In this document: in pieces, positions 6,606 to 16,100 of the stretch
How positions within the stretch are numbered: the stretch's first letter is position 1
How the letters are laid out: each line of letters opens with the position of its first letter
NCBI GenBank assembly: GCA_000433355.1
Contig: FR893099.1
Location: 1 to 18,503 of the forward strand
Reading direction: 5' to 3'
DNA from: Alistipes sp. CAG:435
Lineage (GTDB): Bacteria > Bacteroidota > Bacteroidia > Bacteroidales > UBA932
Length of the DNA stretch: 18,503 nucleotides
The notes under the pieces: model-generated
What the model saw: the letters and a program-made list of their open reading frames with translations, nothing else
Databases searched by the model: none
Told to the model about the DNA's origin: nothing
Program-made: the position numbers and the translations under genes

Positions 6606-8477
6606 ATGAATATGATCATGAAGACTACATACAATATTCTTATGGCGGGACTGCTGTCGGCGCTGGCTTTCACATCCTGTGAAGGGTTCCTTGACAAGTT
6701 CCCTGAGACAGCCCTTTCTCCTGAGACGTTCTACACCAACGAGAAAGAGCTCACGCTTGCGACGAACGGATTCTACGCAATGCTGCCTAAACCGGACGAT
6801 TCCTTTGACGGAGCCCTTCAGGACAACGACCTTCAGTTCCATCTGTCCCTGAGCTCGATCCAGAGGGGTACACGTCAGGCAGAGACTGAGACCTGGAGCG
6901 CAAGCACCTGGTCGGACCTCAGATCCATCAACTACTATCTGGAACATTCCGTGAAGTGCACAAACGAGGACGTGCGCAAGAAATATGACGGAATAGCCTA
7001 TTTCTTCAGAGCGGTCTTCTACTACGAGAAGGTCCGCAAGTACGGGGATATTCCTTTCTATGACCACGTCATCTCCGACTCCGACAAAGAGTCTCTCTAC
7101 CGTCCGCGCGACAGCAGAGGTTTCGTGATGCAGAAGATCATGGAAGACCTTGACCGTGCCATAGACGGCCTGCCGGTTTCCTGGTCGGAAGGGGTTTACA
7201 GGATCAACAAATACGCGGCTTACGCGCTGAAATCCCGTATAGCCTTGTTTGAGGGAACCTGGAGAAAGTACCATGACATCGCCGACGAGTCCTACACGAA
7301 AGAGGACGGCACAACCATCACACTTTCATCGGCTTATTTCCTCCAGTTGGCCGCCGACGCGGCAAAGGCCGTGATGGAGAGCGGAAAGTACAGGATGTAC
7401 AACGGAGCGACCATCGTAAAAGGCCAGCCTTACCGTGACTACTTTGTGCTTGAGGACGCTGAGACCAGCGAGACGATCCTGTCCAGAAGATTCCTCTACA
7501 CTGCCGAGATGCAAATTCGTCACGGAGTCCAGTTCACGTACAAGAACCAGAGATATTCATTGACCAGAGCCCTTGCCTATCATTATCTTATGGCTGACGG
7601 AACTCCGTTCCAGAGCCAGGAGGGATGGCAGACGATGCAGTACAACCAGGAGTTCAACGGCCGTGACCCTCGTATGGCGCAGACCATCGCCGCTCCGGAC
7701 TATGTCGCCGTAGGCGCTGACGCTTCGTCCAAGTACTATCCGAGCTGCAAGGATTACGAGAGAAGTGGCTACCGTCCGATCAAATACTTCTCTGACGACA
7801 CGCACGACGGAGCCACCACATCGACCACCGACTATGCGATATTCAGGTATGGTGAAGTGCTTCTGAACTACGTCGAGGCCAAGGCTGAGCTCGGACAAGC
7901 TGACCAGAGCGTGATCGACGAGACCGTCAATGTGATCCGCGCGAGGGTAGGCATGCCGGGACTGGATGTGGCCAAGGCCAACGCCGCTCCGGACTCGTTC
8001 CTGAGCTCTTACTACACTGACAAGCATCTGGAAGGCGCCGACAAGGGACTTATCCTTGAGATCAGAAGGGAAAGGACCGTCGAACTGGTCAACGAAGGCT
8101 TCAGGCTTTGGGATATGCTCCGCTGGCACGAAGGACAGCAGATCTGCCCTGCCTCCAACACTCTCGGACCTGGATTCATCGGCTGCTGGTTCCCTGGACT
8201 CGGGGAATATGATATGAACAACGATGGTAAACCTGACCTCTGTATCTACAGCGGAAGCACTCCGCAGACAGACTGCGACAACACCTTGAACGTGGCTCCG
8301 GGCAAGGAAAACACCCTTTCGGAAGGCACAAGCGGTTACCTCGTGCAGTTCAAGGACCAGACCTACAAGTGGGAGGAGAAGGATTACCTCTACCCTATCC
8401 CTAACAAGCAGATGCAGATCTATCCGATTGACGAGACAACCGGAAAGAGTGTCCTGACACAAAACCCAGGTTATTAA
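6606..8477 (+). CDS. susD-like: SusD/RagB-like nutrient-binding lipoprotein
   Basis: A 623-residue surface lipoprotein expected to cap the SusC barrel and bind substrate. The signal peptide ends in lipobox FTSC with acylated Cys25, followed by EGFLDKFPE, the usual SusD start. TPR-like helices follow, with the conserved IAYFFRAVFYYEKVRKYGD block and the RYGEVLLNYVEAKAELG block typical of the family. LEIRRERTVELVNEGFRLWDMLRW and the terminal LYPIP and LTQNPGY motifs make the assignment firm. The ATG at 6606 directly follows the SusC stop. In-frame ATGs at 6612 and 6618 are alternatives, and 6618 gives the more typical MKTTYN start. A C-terminal insertion carries DMNNDGKPD, a calcium-loop-like DxNxDGxxD pattern, with several cysteines around it. 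The substrate cannot be read from the sequence. Confidence 0.96.
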   Translation: MNMIMKTTYNILMAGLLSALAFTSCEGFLDKFPETALSPETFYTNEKELTLATNGFYAMLPKPDDSFDGALQDNDLQFHLSLSSIQRGTRQAETETWSASTWSDLRSINYYLEHSVKCTNEDVRKKYDGIAYFFRAVFYYEKVRKYGDIPFYDHVISDSDKESLYRPRDSRGFVMQKIMEDLDRAIDGLPVSWSEGVYRINKYAAYALKSRIALFEGTWRKYHDIADESYTKEDGTTITLSSAYFLQLAADAAKAVMESGKYRMYNGATIVKGQPYRDYFVLEDAETSETILSRRFLYTAEMQIRHGVQFTYKNQRYSLTRALAYHYLMADGTPFQSQEGWQTMQYNQEFNGRDPRMAQTIAAPDYVAVGADASSKYYPSCKDYERSGYRPIKYFSDDTHDGATTSTTDYAIFRYGEVLLNYVEAKAELGQADQSVIDETVNVIRARVGMPGLDVAKANAAPDSFLSSYYTDKHLEGADKGLILEIRRERTVELVNEGFRLWDMLRWHEGQQICPASNTLGPGFIGCWFPGLGEYDMNNDGKPDLCIYSGSTPQTDCDNTLNVAPGKENTLSEGTSGYLVQFKDQTYKWEEKDYLYPIPNKQMQIYPIDETTGKSVLTQNPGY

Positions 8478-8499
8478 CAGACCGCAAAATCAACACAAA

Positions 8500-10647
8500 A
8501 TGAAAAGACATAAGATATTGTTTCAGGCCCTTGCCGCCGCGATGCTGGTGGTGTCCTGCTCGGAGTACGATGACTCATCGCTCTGGAAGCAGGTGGACGA
8601 GGCCCAGAAACAGATTGCCGAACTGACGGCATCACTGACAGAACTGGAAAGCCAGATAGGTCTTCTTTCGGCTGCAAAGAATGGAGGTCTGATCACCTCC
8701 ATTCAGGAGAACACAGACGGTGGCTTCACAATCAAATACACTACCTCTGATGGCAAAGAGGCCACGGCCATCATAGCCGGCAAGGATGACATCAAGAGCG
8801 TGGACATCATCGGCACCAAGGAAGAGAACGGTGTCCTTTACTGGACCATCACCGTAGGAGGTAAGACGACAATCCTCACCGACAACGACGGAGCCAAGAT
8901 CCCAGTGGCGGGACGCACTCCGTCATTCACCACGGACAAAGACGGTTACTGGATGGCCAACGGATCGTATATTCTTGACAGCAAGGGTGACAAGATCAAG
9001 TCATCCGGGCATAAGGCTTCATTGATAGCCGGAGCGGAGAAGAACGAGGACGGTTCCGTGACGCTCACATTGGCCGACGGCTCCAAATTCACGGTTGACA
9101 CAGCCGAAAGCTTCTCTCTGAAAGTGTTCTTCGGCGGTAAGGAAGTCAAGGACGAACTGAAGGTCGAAGACGGGACAACCTCGCTTGAGTTCACATATTC
9201 ATTGACAGGGAAAGCGGTGGAGAACGCTGTTTTGAAAGTGACAAGGGTCGAGAGTGTCGAGGCTTCGGTGGACGAGGCTGGCGGCAAGATCAAGGTCACT
9301 GTTCCTGATCCTCTACGCAAAGGACAGTTCACCCTGATGGCGGCCGATGAGAGCGGTCATCTGGCCGTGCGCAAGGTCCGTATGCGCGGAACATTCTCCG
9401 TGGAGACTGAGAACGAGCTTTGGAAGACCGTGGAGGAGAAACTCCTCGCGCCAGGCTGCAACTACTACAGTATGGAGTTCAAGAACATCACCAGAAGGAT
9501 GCACGTACTGGAGATCGACCTGACCAACCCGGCGATCGAGGTCACGACATCCTACGCCGATGACATCGTTCCGAACCCTAACGGCAATGCCAACAAGAAC
9601 AACGGATTCAACCTCCGCGAGACCCTTTCCCAGCTTTGCGCGCGCAAGACCGCTGCCGGAGAGGATGTCATCGCCGGAGTCAACACCGGCTATTTCGACT
9701 CGAATGACGGAATCAGCAGAGGAGCGCACATCGAGGAAGGCGAGCTTGTCTATATGAACAACCCTGCCGTTGTCTCCAGCCTCGTGAACCACTCCTGGGC
9801 GTTCACGATCTTCAAGGACAACACCGCTTCGTGCGGAAAGAAAGCCTTCTCAGGCAAAATCGAAGTGGCGGGCAAGGAATATGCTTTCTTCTCGGTGAAC
9901 GACACCATCGTGCGCGGCGGAAGCGCCTCCAGAATGAAATCATACCCTGTGAACCTCTACACCTCAAGGTACGTCAGATACCCTCACCCGGAGCGCCAGA
10001 ACATCACCAACACACTCAGCGCAAAAGCATTATACCTCACGGCAAAATATTCATCAAAGAATATGACCGTGAACGATGGTTGGTTTGACGCGACCGTGAC
10101 GGCGATCGCCGATGGCAGAACCACTGCTCTCGGAGAGGCTCCTTACCTTACCGACCGCAAGGAAGTCGGCATCCAGGTGACCGGAAGCACGGCTGATGCT
10201 ATCGCCGCCTCTGTGAAGGTCGGAGACAACATCAGGCTGATGGCCCAAATGGACGTTGAAGGTGTCGTGAAGCCTATCCAGACTCAGAACTCCACGATGT
10301 GGCACTATGTCACAGACGGAGAGAACACCCTCAACACCGTCCCTGCGAACCACGATTTCCGCACGTTGATCGACCCGATGACATTCGTCTGCGTTGACAA
10401 GAGCGGATCAAGGATTATGATCGCCGAGATTGACGGCCGTCAGGTCGGATTCTCCATCGGAGTCAACGCCGAGGAAGTCACAGAGATCGCCCTGCGCCTT
10501 GGAGCTTGGAACTCGACCCGTTTCGACGGTGGCGGCTCATCCGCTATGTGGGCTAAGAAAGACGGGGTCTCAGGACTCGTCAGCAGCCCAAGCGACGGAA
10601 AGGGAGAGCGCAGTTGTATGAATTATATGTATGTACGTAAGAAATAG
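8500..10647 (+). CDS. DUF4988 lipoprotein with NAGPA-type phosphodiester glycosidase domain
   Basis: A 715-residue predicted surface lipoprotein. The signal peptide ends in lipobox VVSC (Cys20), followed by acidic residues (SEYDDSS), as in Bacteroidetes surface-export signals. Residues about 25-55 are a heptad-like coiled coil. Residues about 60-200 resemble DUF4988, with VAGRTPSFTTDKDGYWM. Residues about 205-295 are an Ig-like segment. The C-terminal half, about residues 330-712, resembles the NAGPA (formerly DUF2233) phosphodiester glycosidase family: GVNTGYFDSNDG near 393, a GxHIEEGELV segment, a DKSGSRIMIAEIDGR strand, and the signature DGGGSSAMW with Asp676. The founding human member removes GlcNAc from a GlcNAc-phosphomannose diester. 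By analogy this protein may cleave a sugar-1-phosphodiester, but the substrate is unknown. It lies 22 bases after the SusD gene and should share its operon. Confidence 0.88.
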   Translation: MKRHKILFQALAAAMLVVSCSEYDDSSLWKQVDEAQKQIAELTASLTELESQIGLLSAAKNGGLITSIQENTDGGFTIKYTTSDGKEATAIIAGKDDIKSVDIIGTKEENGVLYWTITVGGKTTILTDNDGAKIPVAGRTPSFTTDKDGYWMANGSYILDSKGDKIKSSGHKASLIAGAEKNEDGSVTLTLADGSKFTVDTAESFSLKVFFGGKEVKDELKVEDGTTSLEFTYSLTGKAVENAVLKVTRVESVEASVDEAGGKIKVTVPDPLRKGQFTLMAADESGHLAVRKVRMRGTFSVETENELWKTVEEKLLAPGCNYYSMEFKNITRRMHVLEIDLTNPAIEVTTSYADDIVPNPNGNANKNNGFNLRETLSQLCARKTAAGEDVIAGVNTGYFDSNDGISRGAHIEEGELVYMNNPAVVSSLVNHSWAFTIFKDNTASCGKKAFSGKIEVAGKEYAFFSVNDTIVRGGSASRMKSYPVNLYTSRYVRYPHPERQNITNTLSAKALYLTAKYSSKNMTVNDGWFDATVTAIADGRTTALGEAPYLTDRKEVGIQVTGSTADAIAASVKVGDNIRLMAQMDVEGVVKPIQTQNSTMWHYVTDGENTLNTVPANHDFRTLIDPMTFVCVDKSGSRIMIAEIDGRQVGFSIGVNAEEVTEIALRLGAWNSTRFDGGGSSAMWAKKDGVSGLVSSPSDGKGERSCMNYMYVRKK

Positions 10648-10653
10648 CATATT

Positions 10654-13107
10654 ATGAGAAAGATACCTGCTATAATATCAATATCTCTGGCGGCCGCCAC
10701 GCTTTTTTCCTGTTCGTATGATTCCTCTGAGATAGAGAACGGAATCACCGATCTGGAGAACCGTGTCGCCGCTCTCGAACAGAAAGCGGACTATCTGGAG
10801 TCGCAGTTGAAGGCGGTTTCGGAATTCGTGTCCGGCAACTTCATCTCCCGTGTGGGAACTGACGAGAAAGGAAACTTCGTCATAACCTACCAGGACAGGA
10901 ACGGGGAGAAAAAGACGGTCACCCTGGCCAAGGCATCCGACCTTGACAAGTCGCCGATGATCGGCACCGCTGAATATGAAGGAGTCCTTTACTGGAGGCA
11001 GACCAAGGACAACGGAGCCACCTGGGAGTGGATCACCGACAAAGACGGCGACAAGATGCCAGTCTCCGGTCCCGCTCCGGTCGTAGGAATAGACAAGGAC
11101 GGTTACTGGACAGTCAACGGAGAGAGCACCGGCGTTCTCGCAAAGGATATGACCGGCAACATATTCAAGAACATCGCGGCTGACAGCGAGAGCGGCCTTG
11201 TGGTGTTCAGCCTGACTGACGGCAGCAGCTTCTCGGTAAGGTACAACGAGTCGCTGGCCATAGCGTTCACGACTCCGTCATTCCTTGCTGTGGAAAGCTA
11301 CAGCGCGCCTGTGGAAGTAGGCTACAAGGTCAGCGGCACTATGGCCAAGGACGCGGTTGTGGACTACCTGACGGCTTATAATGTGAAGGTGAAGGTCAAC
11401 GAGAGCCTCAAGACAATCTCCGTGACGATGGAGGAAGGCGCCGAGGAAGGCAATGTCGTGATTATGGCCACCTCAGGGGACGACATCGTTTACAAGCCTC
11501 TGTTCTTCTCCTACGGCAAGACTGTCATCGATTTCGAGAACTACATCAAAGACAACGAGCTCATCACCCCGCTGGGAGAGCCTGTGATCAACCTTGGAGG
11601 GGATATGACCCCGTTCACTGTCAGGATCTCGCACAACATCGACGTGGAAGCATCCGTGGCCCAGGAAAACGCATCCTGGCTCAAGGCTGTGAACACCAAG
11701 GCCTTGCAGACATCCGAGTTCAATTTCGTGGCTGAATATTTCGAAAGCAAGACCAACACCCCTCGTGAAGGCCGCATCATCCTGAAGAACAGCCTCTACG
11801 AGGTTTCCACATCCATCATAGTTAAGCAGAGCCCTATCGTGAAAGGTGGCGGAGGAGGCGGAGATGATCCGTCCGAGGACAAGGGAATCTCCGATGTGGG
11901 CACATTTATGGAGTTTGTGCGCAGCGTCAATGCCGGGGCCTCGACGACACGTTGGGAGAACGCCGACGGTGAAGTCTGCCTGCTCGCCGACATCGACCTT
12001 ACGGGAATAGACTGGACACCTATCGGAAACGCTGCCGGAGAGGGTTCCGGAATACCTGCGTACTCGTTCGCGAACGCGTTCAAGGGCAAGTTCAACGGTA
12101 AGGGCCACAGCATCACCGGAATCAACTGGACCTGCGATATGAGCAAGAACAACGTTTACGGACTCTTCGGAGCGGCTGACGGAGCGACCATCAGCAACCT
12201 CGTTGTCGGAGCGGCCGGAGACGCCATCACATTGACCGGAAGCCCTGATGTGACCCCGTCCGTGGCCGGAATCGTGGGTTACGCCGAGAATGTGACGATC
12301 AGCAATGTGACCAACAATGTCAGCATCATCCTTGAGGGAGAATGCCCTCAGGCTATGCCTGCCAGTCTCGCCGGAATCATCGGAAGCGGCTCGGATGTCA
12401 CAGTCGGCGGAAAGACCAAGGAGGAGGCCGTGAAGAACAACGGAGACATCCTCGTGAAGTCCAAGGTCGCCAACGCCCAGGCCGGAGGAACCGGCCTGCA
12501 GGTGGCCGGAATAATGTCCTACGTGAAGAACGGCAAGGAAAGCCAGTTCATAAACTGCACGAACAACGGTCATCTGACTGGCCCTAACGGACGAAGCGGA
12601 GGAGTCCTCGCTTCCATCCAGGGAACCGAAAAGGCCGGCAACAAGGTCACCATCAGCAAGTGCGTGAACGCCGGTCTCATCGAGGACAATTACCTTGATT
12701 ATGACGGCTACACCAACGCCAAGAGAATAGGCGGAATCATCGGTGGCTCAGAGGCCGCTGACGTCACTGTGGAGTCCTGCGTCAACAGCGGGAACATATT
12801 CTCGCACACAGGATGCCGAGCAGGCGGATTCGTAGGCCACTTCAAGGGCGGAATCATCACCGGATGCTCCAACACCGGAATCATCCTCAGCCACATCACT
12901 CCGCAGGCGGAGGATCACAGCGGCGGAGACGGCCCGGGTTGGGCGGCAGGCTACTGCAACATCAAGATCTCCGGCTGCACCCGTGGCGGAAAGGTCGGCG
13001 AGTGGGCTGACTTCAAGAGCAATCCGGAAGGCGCTCCGGACGCGACGATCTACAATGCCTACGGCTACCAGAACTCCAAGTATTTCAACGCTTCTGACAA
13101 CCAATAA
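10654..13107 (+). CDS. DUF4988 lipoprotein with BACON-like and beta-helix (GLUG-like) regions
   Basis: An 817-residue predicted surface lipoprotein with lipobox LFSC (Cys20). Residues about 24-60 are a coiled coil. Residues about 65-200 resemble DUF4988, with the DKDGYWTVNG motif. Residues about 205-290 are Ig-like, and about 300-392 may be a BACON-like domain (VEASVAQENASWL, ending SIIVKQSP). A six-glycine linker and an acidic stretch lie near residues 397-406. The rest is a right-handed beta-helix-like region with GLUG-type repeats. It opens with a VNAGAS...DIDLTGIDWTPIGN unit (Asp453 in DWTPIGN) and continues with GLFGAADGATISNL, AGIVGYAENVTISN and similar turns. I see no catalytic signature, so glycan binding or adhesion is more likely than hydrolysis, matching the surface glycan-binding proteins often encoded after SusD. 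It starts six bases after the previous stop and ends one base before the next start. Confidence 0.85.
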   Translation: MRKIPAIISISLAAATLFSCSYDSSEIENGITDLENRVAALEQKADYLESQLKAVSEFVSGNFISRVGTDEKGNFVITYQDRNGEKKTVTLAKASDLDKSPMIGTAEYEGVLYWRQTKDNGATWEWITDKDGDKMPVSGPAPVVGIDKDGYWTVNGESTGVLAKDMTGNIFKNIAADSESGLVVFSLTDGSSFSVRYNESLAIAFTTPSFLAVESYSAPVEVGYKVSGTMAKDAVVDYLTAYNVKVKVNESLKTISVTMEEGAEEGNVVIMATSGDDIVYKPLFFSYGKTVIDFENYIKDNELITPLGEPVINLGGDMTPFTVRISHNIDVEASVAQENASWLKAVNTKALQTSEFNFVAEYFESKTNTPREGRIILKNSLYEVSTSIIVKQSPIVKGGGGGGDDPSEDKGISDVGTFMEFVRSVNAGASTTRWENADGEVCLLADIDLTGIDWTPIGNAAGEGSGIPAYSFANAFKGKFNGKGHSITGINWTCDMSKNNVYGLFGAADGATISNLVVGAAGDAITLTGSPDVTPSVAGIVGYAENVTISNVTNNVSIILEGECPQAMPASLAGIIGSGSDVTVGGKTKEEAVKNNGDILVKSKVANAQAGGTGLQVAGIMSYVKNGKESQFINCTNNGHLTGPNGRSGGVLASIQGTEKAGNKVTISKCVNAGLIEDNYLDYDGYTNAKRIGGIIGGSEAADVTVESCVNSGNIFSHTGCRAGGFVGHFKGGIITGCSNTGIILSHITPQAEDHSGGDGPGWAAGYCNIKISGCTRGGKVGEWADFKSNPEGAPDATIYNAYGYQNSKYFNASDNQ

Positions 13108-13108
13108 A

Positions 13109-16100
13109 ATGAAGACAATGAAAAGATTAACGAATATATTGCTGTCGGTTCTGATGATGGTTTCCGCCTTCACCGGGTGCGGTTTCGACGAGGATCCGTT
13201 CCAGAACAGGCTCAATGACATCAAGAACAGGATCGCGGCTCTTCAGTCCAGGATCGATGAGGCCAACAAACAGGTCGAGACCCTCGGGCTGCTGACCTCA
13301 GGCAATGTCGTCACTTCCATCGACAAGAACAGCGACGGAAGCTATGTGCTGACCTATCTGGACAGCAAGAACGAGGAAAAGACCGTTGTTGTGGCGGCTA
13401 TGGACCAACTGCTCAACGTTCCTGTGGTCGGAGTGCGCAAGGACGAGAACGGTCTCTATTACTGGACCGTCACCGCCGGTGGCGAGACAAAGGACATCAC
13501 GGTTGACGGGCAAAGCGTCCCGGCCGCCGGCAGGACTCCGGTCATCTCCACCGATGAGCAAGGCTACTGGACTGTTGACGGAGAACGCATTCTGGATTCG
13601 GCCGGCAACCCGATAGAGGCCGCCGACGGAAGTGCGTCCATCCTCAAGTCTGTCACAAAGGATGCCGAGGGGAATCTCTCGATCACCCTCGGAGACGGTT
13701 CACAGATCACCATACCAGTACAGAACTCTCTGAACCTCAGTCTTTCCACATCCCTGAATCTCACCATAACCAATCTCGGACAGGAACTGAAGATCGGTTA
13801 TGATGTCACCGGAAGCAAGGCTGACGAAGCCATCGTGGCGATCGCCGAGGCCAAGTCCGTGAAGGCCAAGCTTGACAAGACCGCCAAGGAGGTCAGCGTC
13901 TCTTTCGACAGCGACTTCTCTTCCGGCCATCTCATTATGATGGCCACGGATCTGGACCAGGCAACGGTGCTCAGGCCGGTGTTCTTCAACAAGGCCAAGG
14001 AGACAAAGATCCTCATCAGCACGGCTGACGAGCTTGTGGCGTTCGCCCAGAATGTCAACGCCCAGGACGGAACAGAGAACATGGATATCTATCTTGAGAA
14101 GGACATCGACATCTCCTCAATCAAGGACTGGACACCTATCGGCAACGGAACATTCTCCGGAACAGCCGTCAGCGGAGCGGCCTTCAAAGGCACTTTCCAC
14201 GGCCAGAACCACACGATCAAGGGTATGAATATCACCGTGCCGGCAGACGCCGCGAAAGGTGCCTCCTACGGCCTTTTCGGAGTGCTTGACGGAGCGACTG
14301 TCAAGGATCTTGACATAGGCGAAGGATCATCGATCACTTCATCCGCCAAGCTTCTGACTTGCGGTGGTGCCATAGCCGGATCCGTAGTGAACTCAACTGT
14401 CGATCATTGCACCTCATCGGCTTCGTTCGACATTTCCGGAGGAACGGACAACATCAGCCAGAGGTTCGGAGGAATAGCGGGTTCTGTATATTCCGCCGGA
14501 GAGGTCATCGCGCAGGTCACCAACAGTTCCAACTTCGGAATATTCAAATCTGTCAACACCACCAACAGCAAGAACGGCGGCACGGCCTTCTCCATCGGTG
14601 GCGTGGTAGGTTACGCCGAGTCAGCGTCATCAGCCCTTCGTGTGATGATCAAGGGTTGCGACAACTACGGTGCGATGAACGTGCAGGCCTCCCGCAACGC
14701 CGGAGTCGTGGCAACGCTTAACAAGAATGCCACGGTCGAAAGCTGCAAGAACTTCGCTGACATCACCAACACGGACATCAAGGCCTCCAACACACGTGTG
14801 GCCGGTATCGTCTCTGCGTTGAATGCCCAGACCTCGGCTATCAACTGCGTCAACAAGGGCAAGATCACATTCGCTGTCGCAGGAAACACCACGAAAGGCT
14901 ACGCCGCCGGAATCGTCGGTCAGACCAACGACAACTCCAACGTGGTTGAAGGCTGCGAGAACTATGGTGAGATCCGCTCTGACATATTCAATGCGACTGA
15001 CGCGACGAAGAGGTTCATCGCCTCCATCATCGCCAACACTAACAACAAGACCATCACCATCAGGAACAACAAGGTCGGTGGCAAGGTGGGACCATATTCA
15101 GATGAAAGCAAGGTTGTTGCAATCACCGCCGAGAACTTCGCCGACTGGATATTCTTTACTCCTAAGACCCAGCCGTCGATTGTCTCAGGCAACGAGTTCG
15201 CAGGTGAGGTTCTGACAAAGGGCATAGCGTCCGCTGATGATTTCGTGGAGTTCGCCGCCGCTGTCAACGCCGACGCGTCCCTTGAGAAATGGCAGGATGC
15301 GGCGGGAGGAATCAACCTGCTGAATGATATTGATATGTCTTCCGTAAAGGATTGGACTCCGATCGGTAACGCCACTTTCGCCGTTGTCAGCAACAAGCTG
15401 ACCGTGACTGGTCCTATGTTCACAGGCAGGTTCAACGGTCAAGGCTACAAGATCCGTAACTTCAAGGCTGTCAGCAAGGTGGCCGAGACCGGAGGCACAT
15501 TCGGACTGTTCGGAGTGATCGGTCCGGGATCCGTTGTCGAGAACTTCATCTTCGAGTCCAGCTGCTCGCTCACTGTACAGTCTCCGGCCAAGAGCACTTC
15601 CCACGGCCTGATCGCGGGACTTCTCTACGACGGAACCGTGCGGGATGTTCACAGCTATGCTCCGATGACGTTCCAGAGCAAGACCGGCGTCAAGAACGCC
15701 GCCCAGTTTATGGCTCTGATCGGCTACGTGTTCACCCAGAACGCAGAGGTCACCATCGACAGCGTTGACAACTTCGGAGAGATCATCGCCGAGAACGCTG
15801 ACGGAAACGATCAGGGAGGCGCGAACGCCTTCCATATAGCCGGAATCGTGGGCTTCTCCACCGCCACGGTGGACACCCAGCATTTCGTCACCATCTCCGA
15901 CTGCTCCAACGAGGGGAATATGACCTCCGCCACCTGCCGCACCTCCGGCATCTGCGCGGCCGCCAACCGCAGGACCAAGATGGTGAACTGCATCAACAAG
16001 GGCAACCAGCTGAACAGCTGTCCTGGTCCTGACAAGGGACGAATCGCCAACATCGCCTGCAACGTGGCCAACGTGTCCTCGATGACCGGGTGCGTCAACT

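Noticed and set aside
6579..7274. Minus-strand open frame of 231 codons spanning the SusC-SusD junction
   Set aside because: It overlaps two firm genes on the opposite strand and has no recognisable product.
7557..8462. Minus-strand open frame of 301 codons opposite the SusD gene
   Set aside because: It is antisense to strongly conserved SusD motifs, and its product shows no recognisable domain.
11845..11870. GGC/GGA-rich run encoding six glycines, considered as a frameshift or phase-variation tract
   Set aside because: The run mixes GGT, GGC and GGA codons and is not a homopolymer or short perfect repeat. It fits an ordinary interdomain linker.
11473..12573. Minus-strand open frame of 366 codons inside the beta-helix lipoprotein
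   Set aside because: It lies opposite a well-supported gene. The length is explained by GC-rich third positions giving few stops on the opposite strand. The predicted protein has no signal, fold or motif.
12983..13108. Longer N-terminus for the giant lipoprotein, starting at 12983
   Set aside because: The extension overlaps the previous gene by about 125 bases, has a composition typical of a shadow frame (Arg, Ser and Thr rich) and would place 42 residues before a clear lipoprotein signal peptide starting at 13109.
15185..15883. Minus-strand open frame of 232 codons opposite the giant lipoprotein
   Set aside because: It is a shadow of the real reading frame, has no promoter, and its composition mirrors the sense codons.
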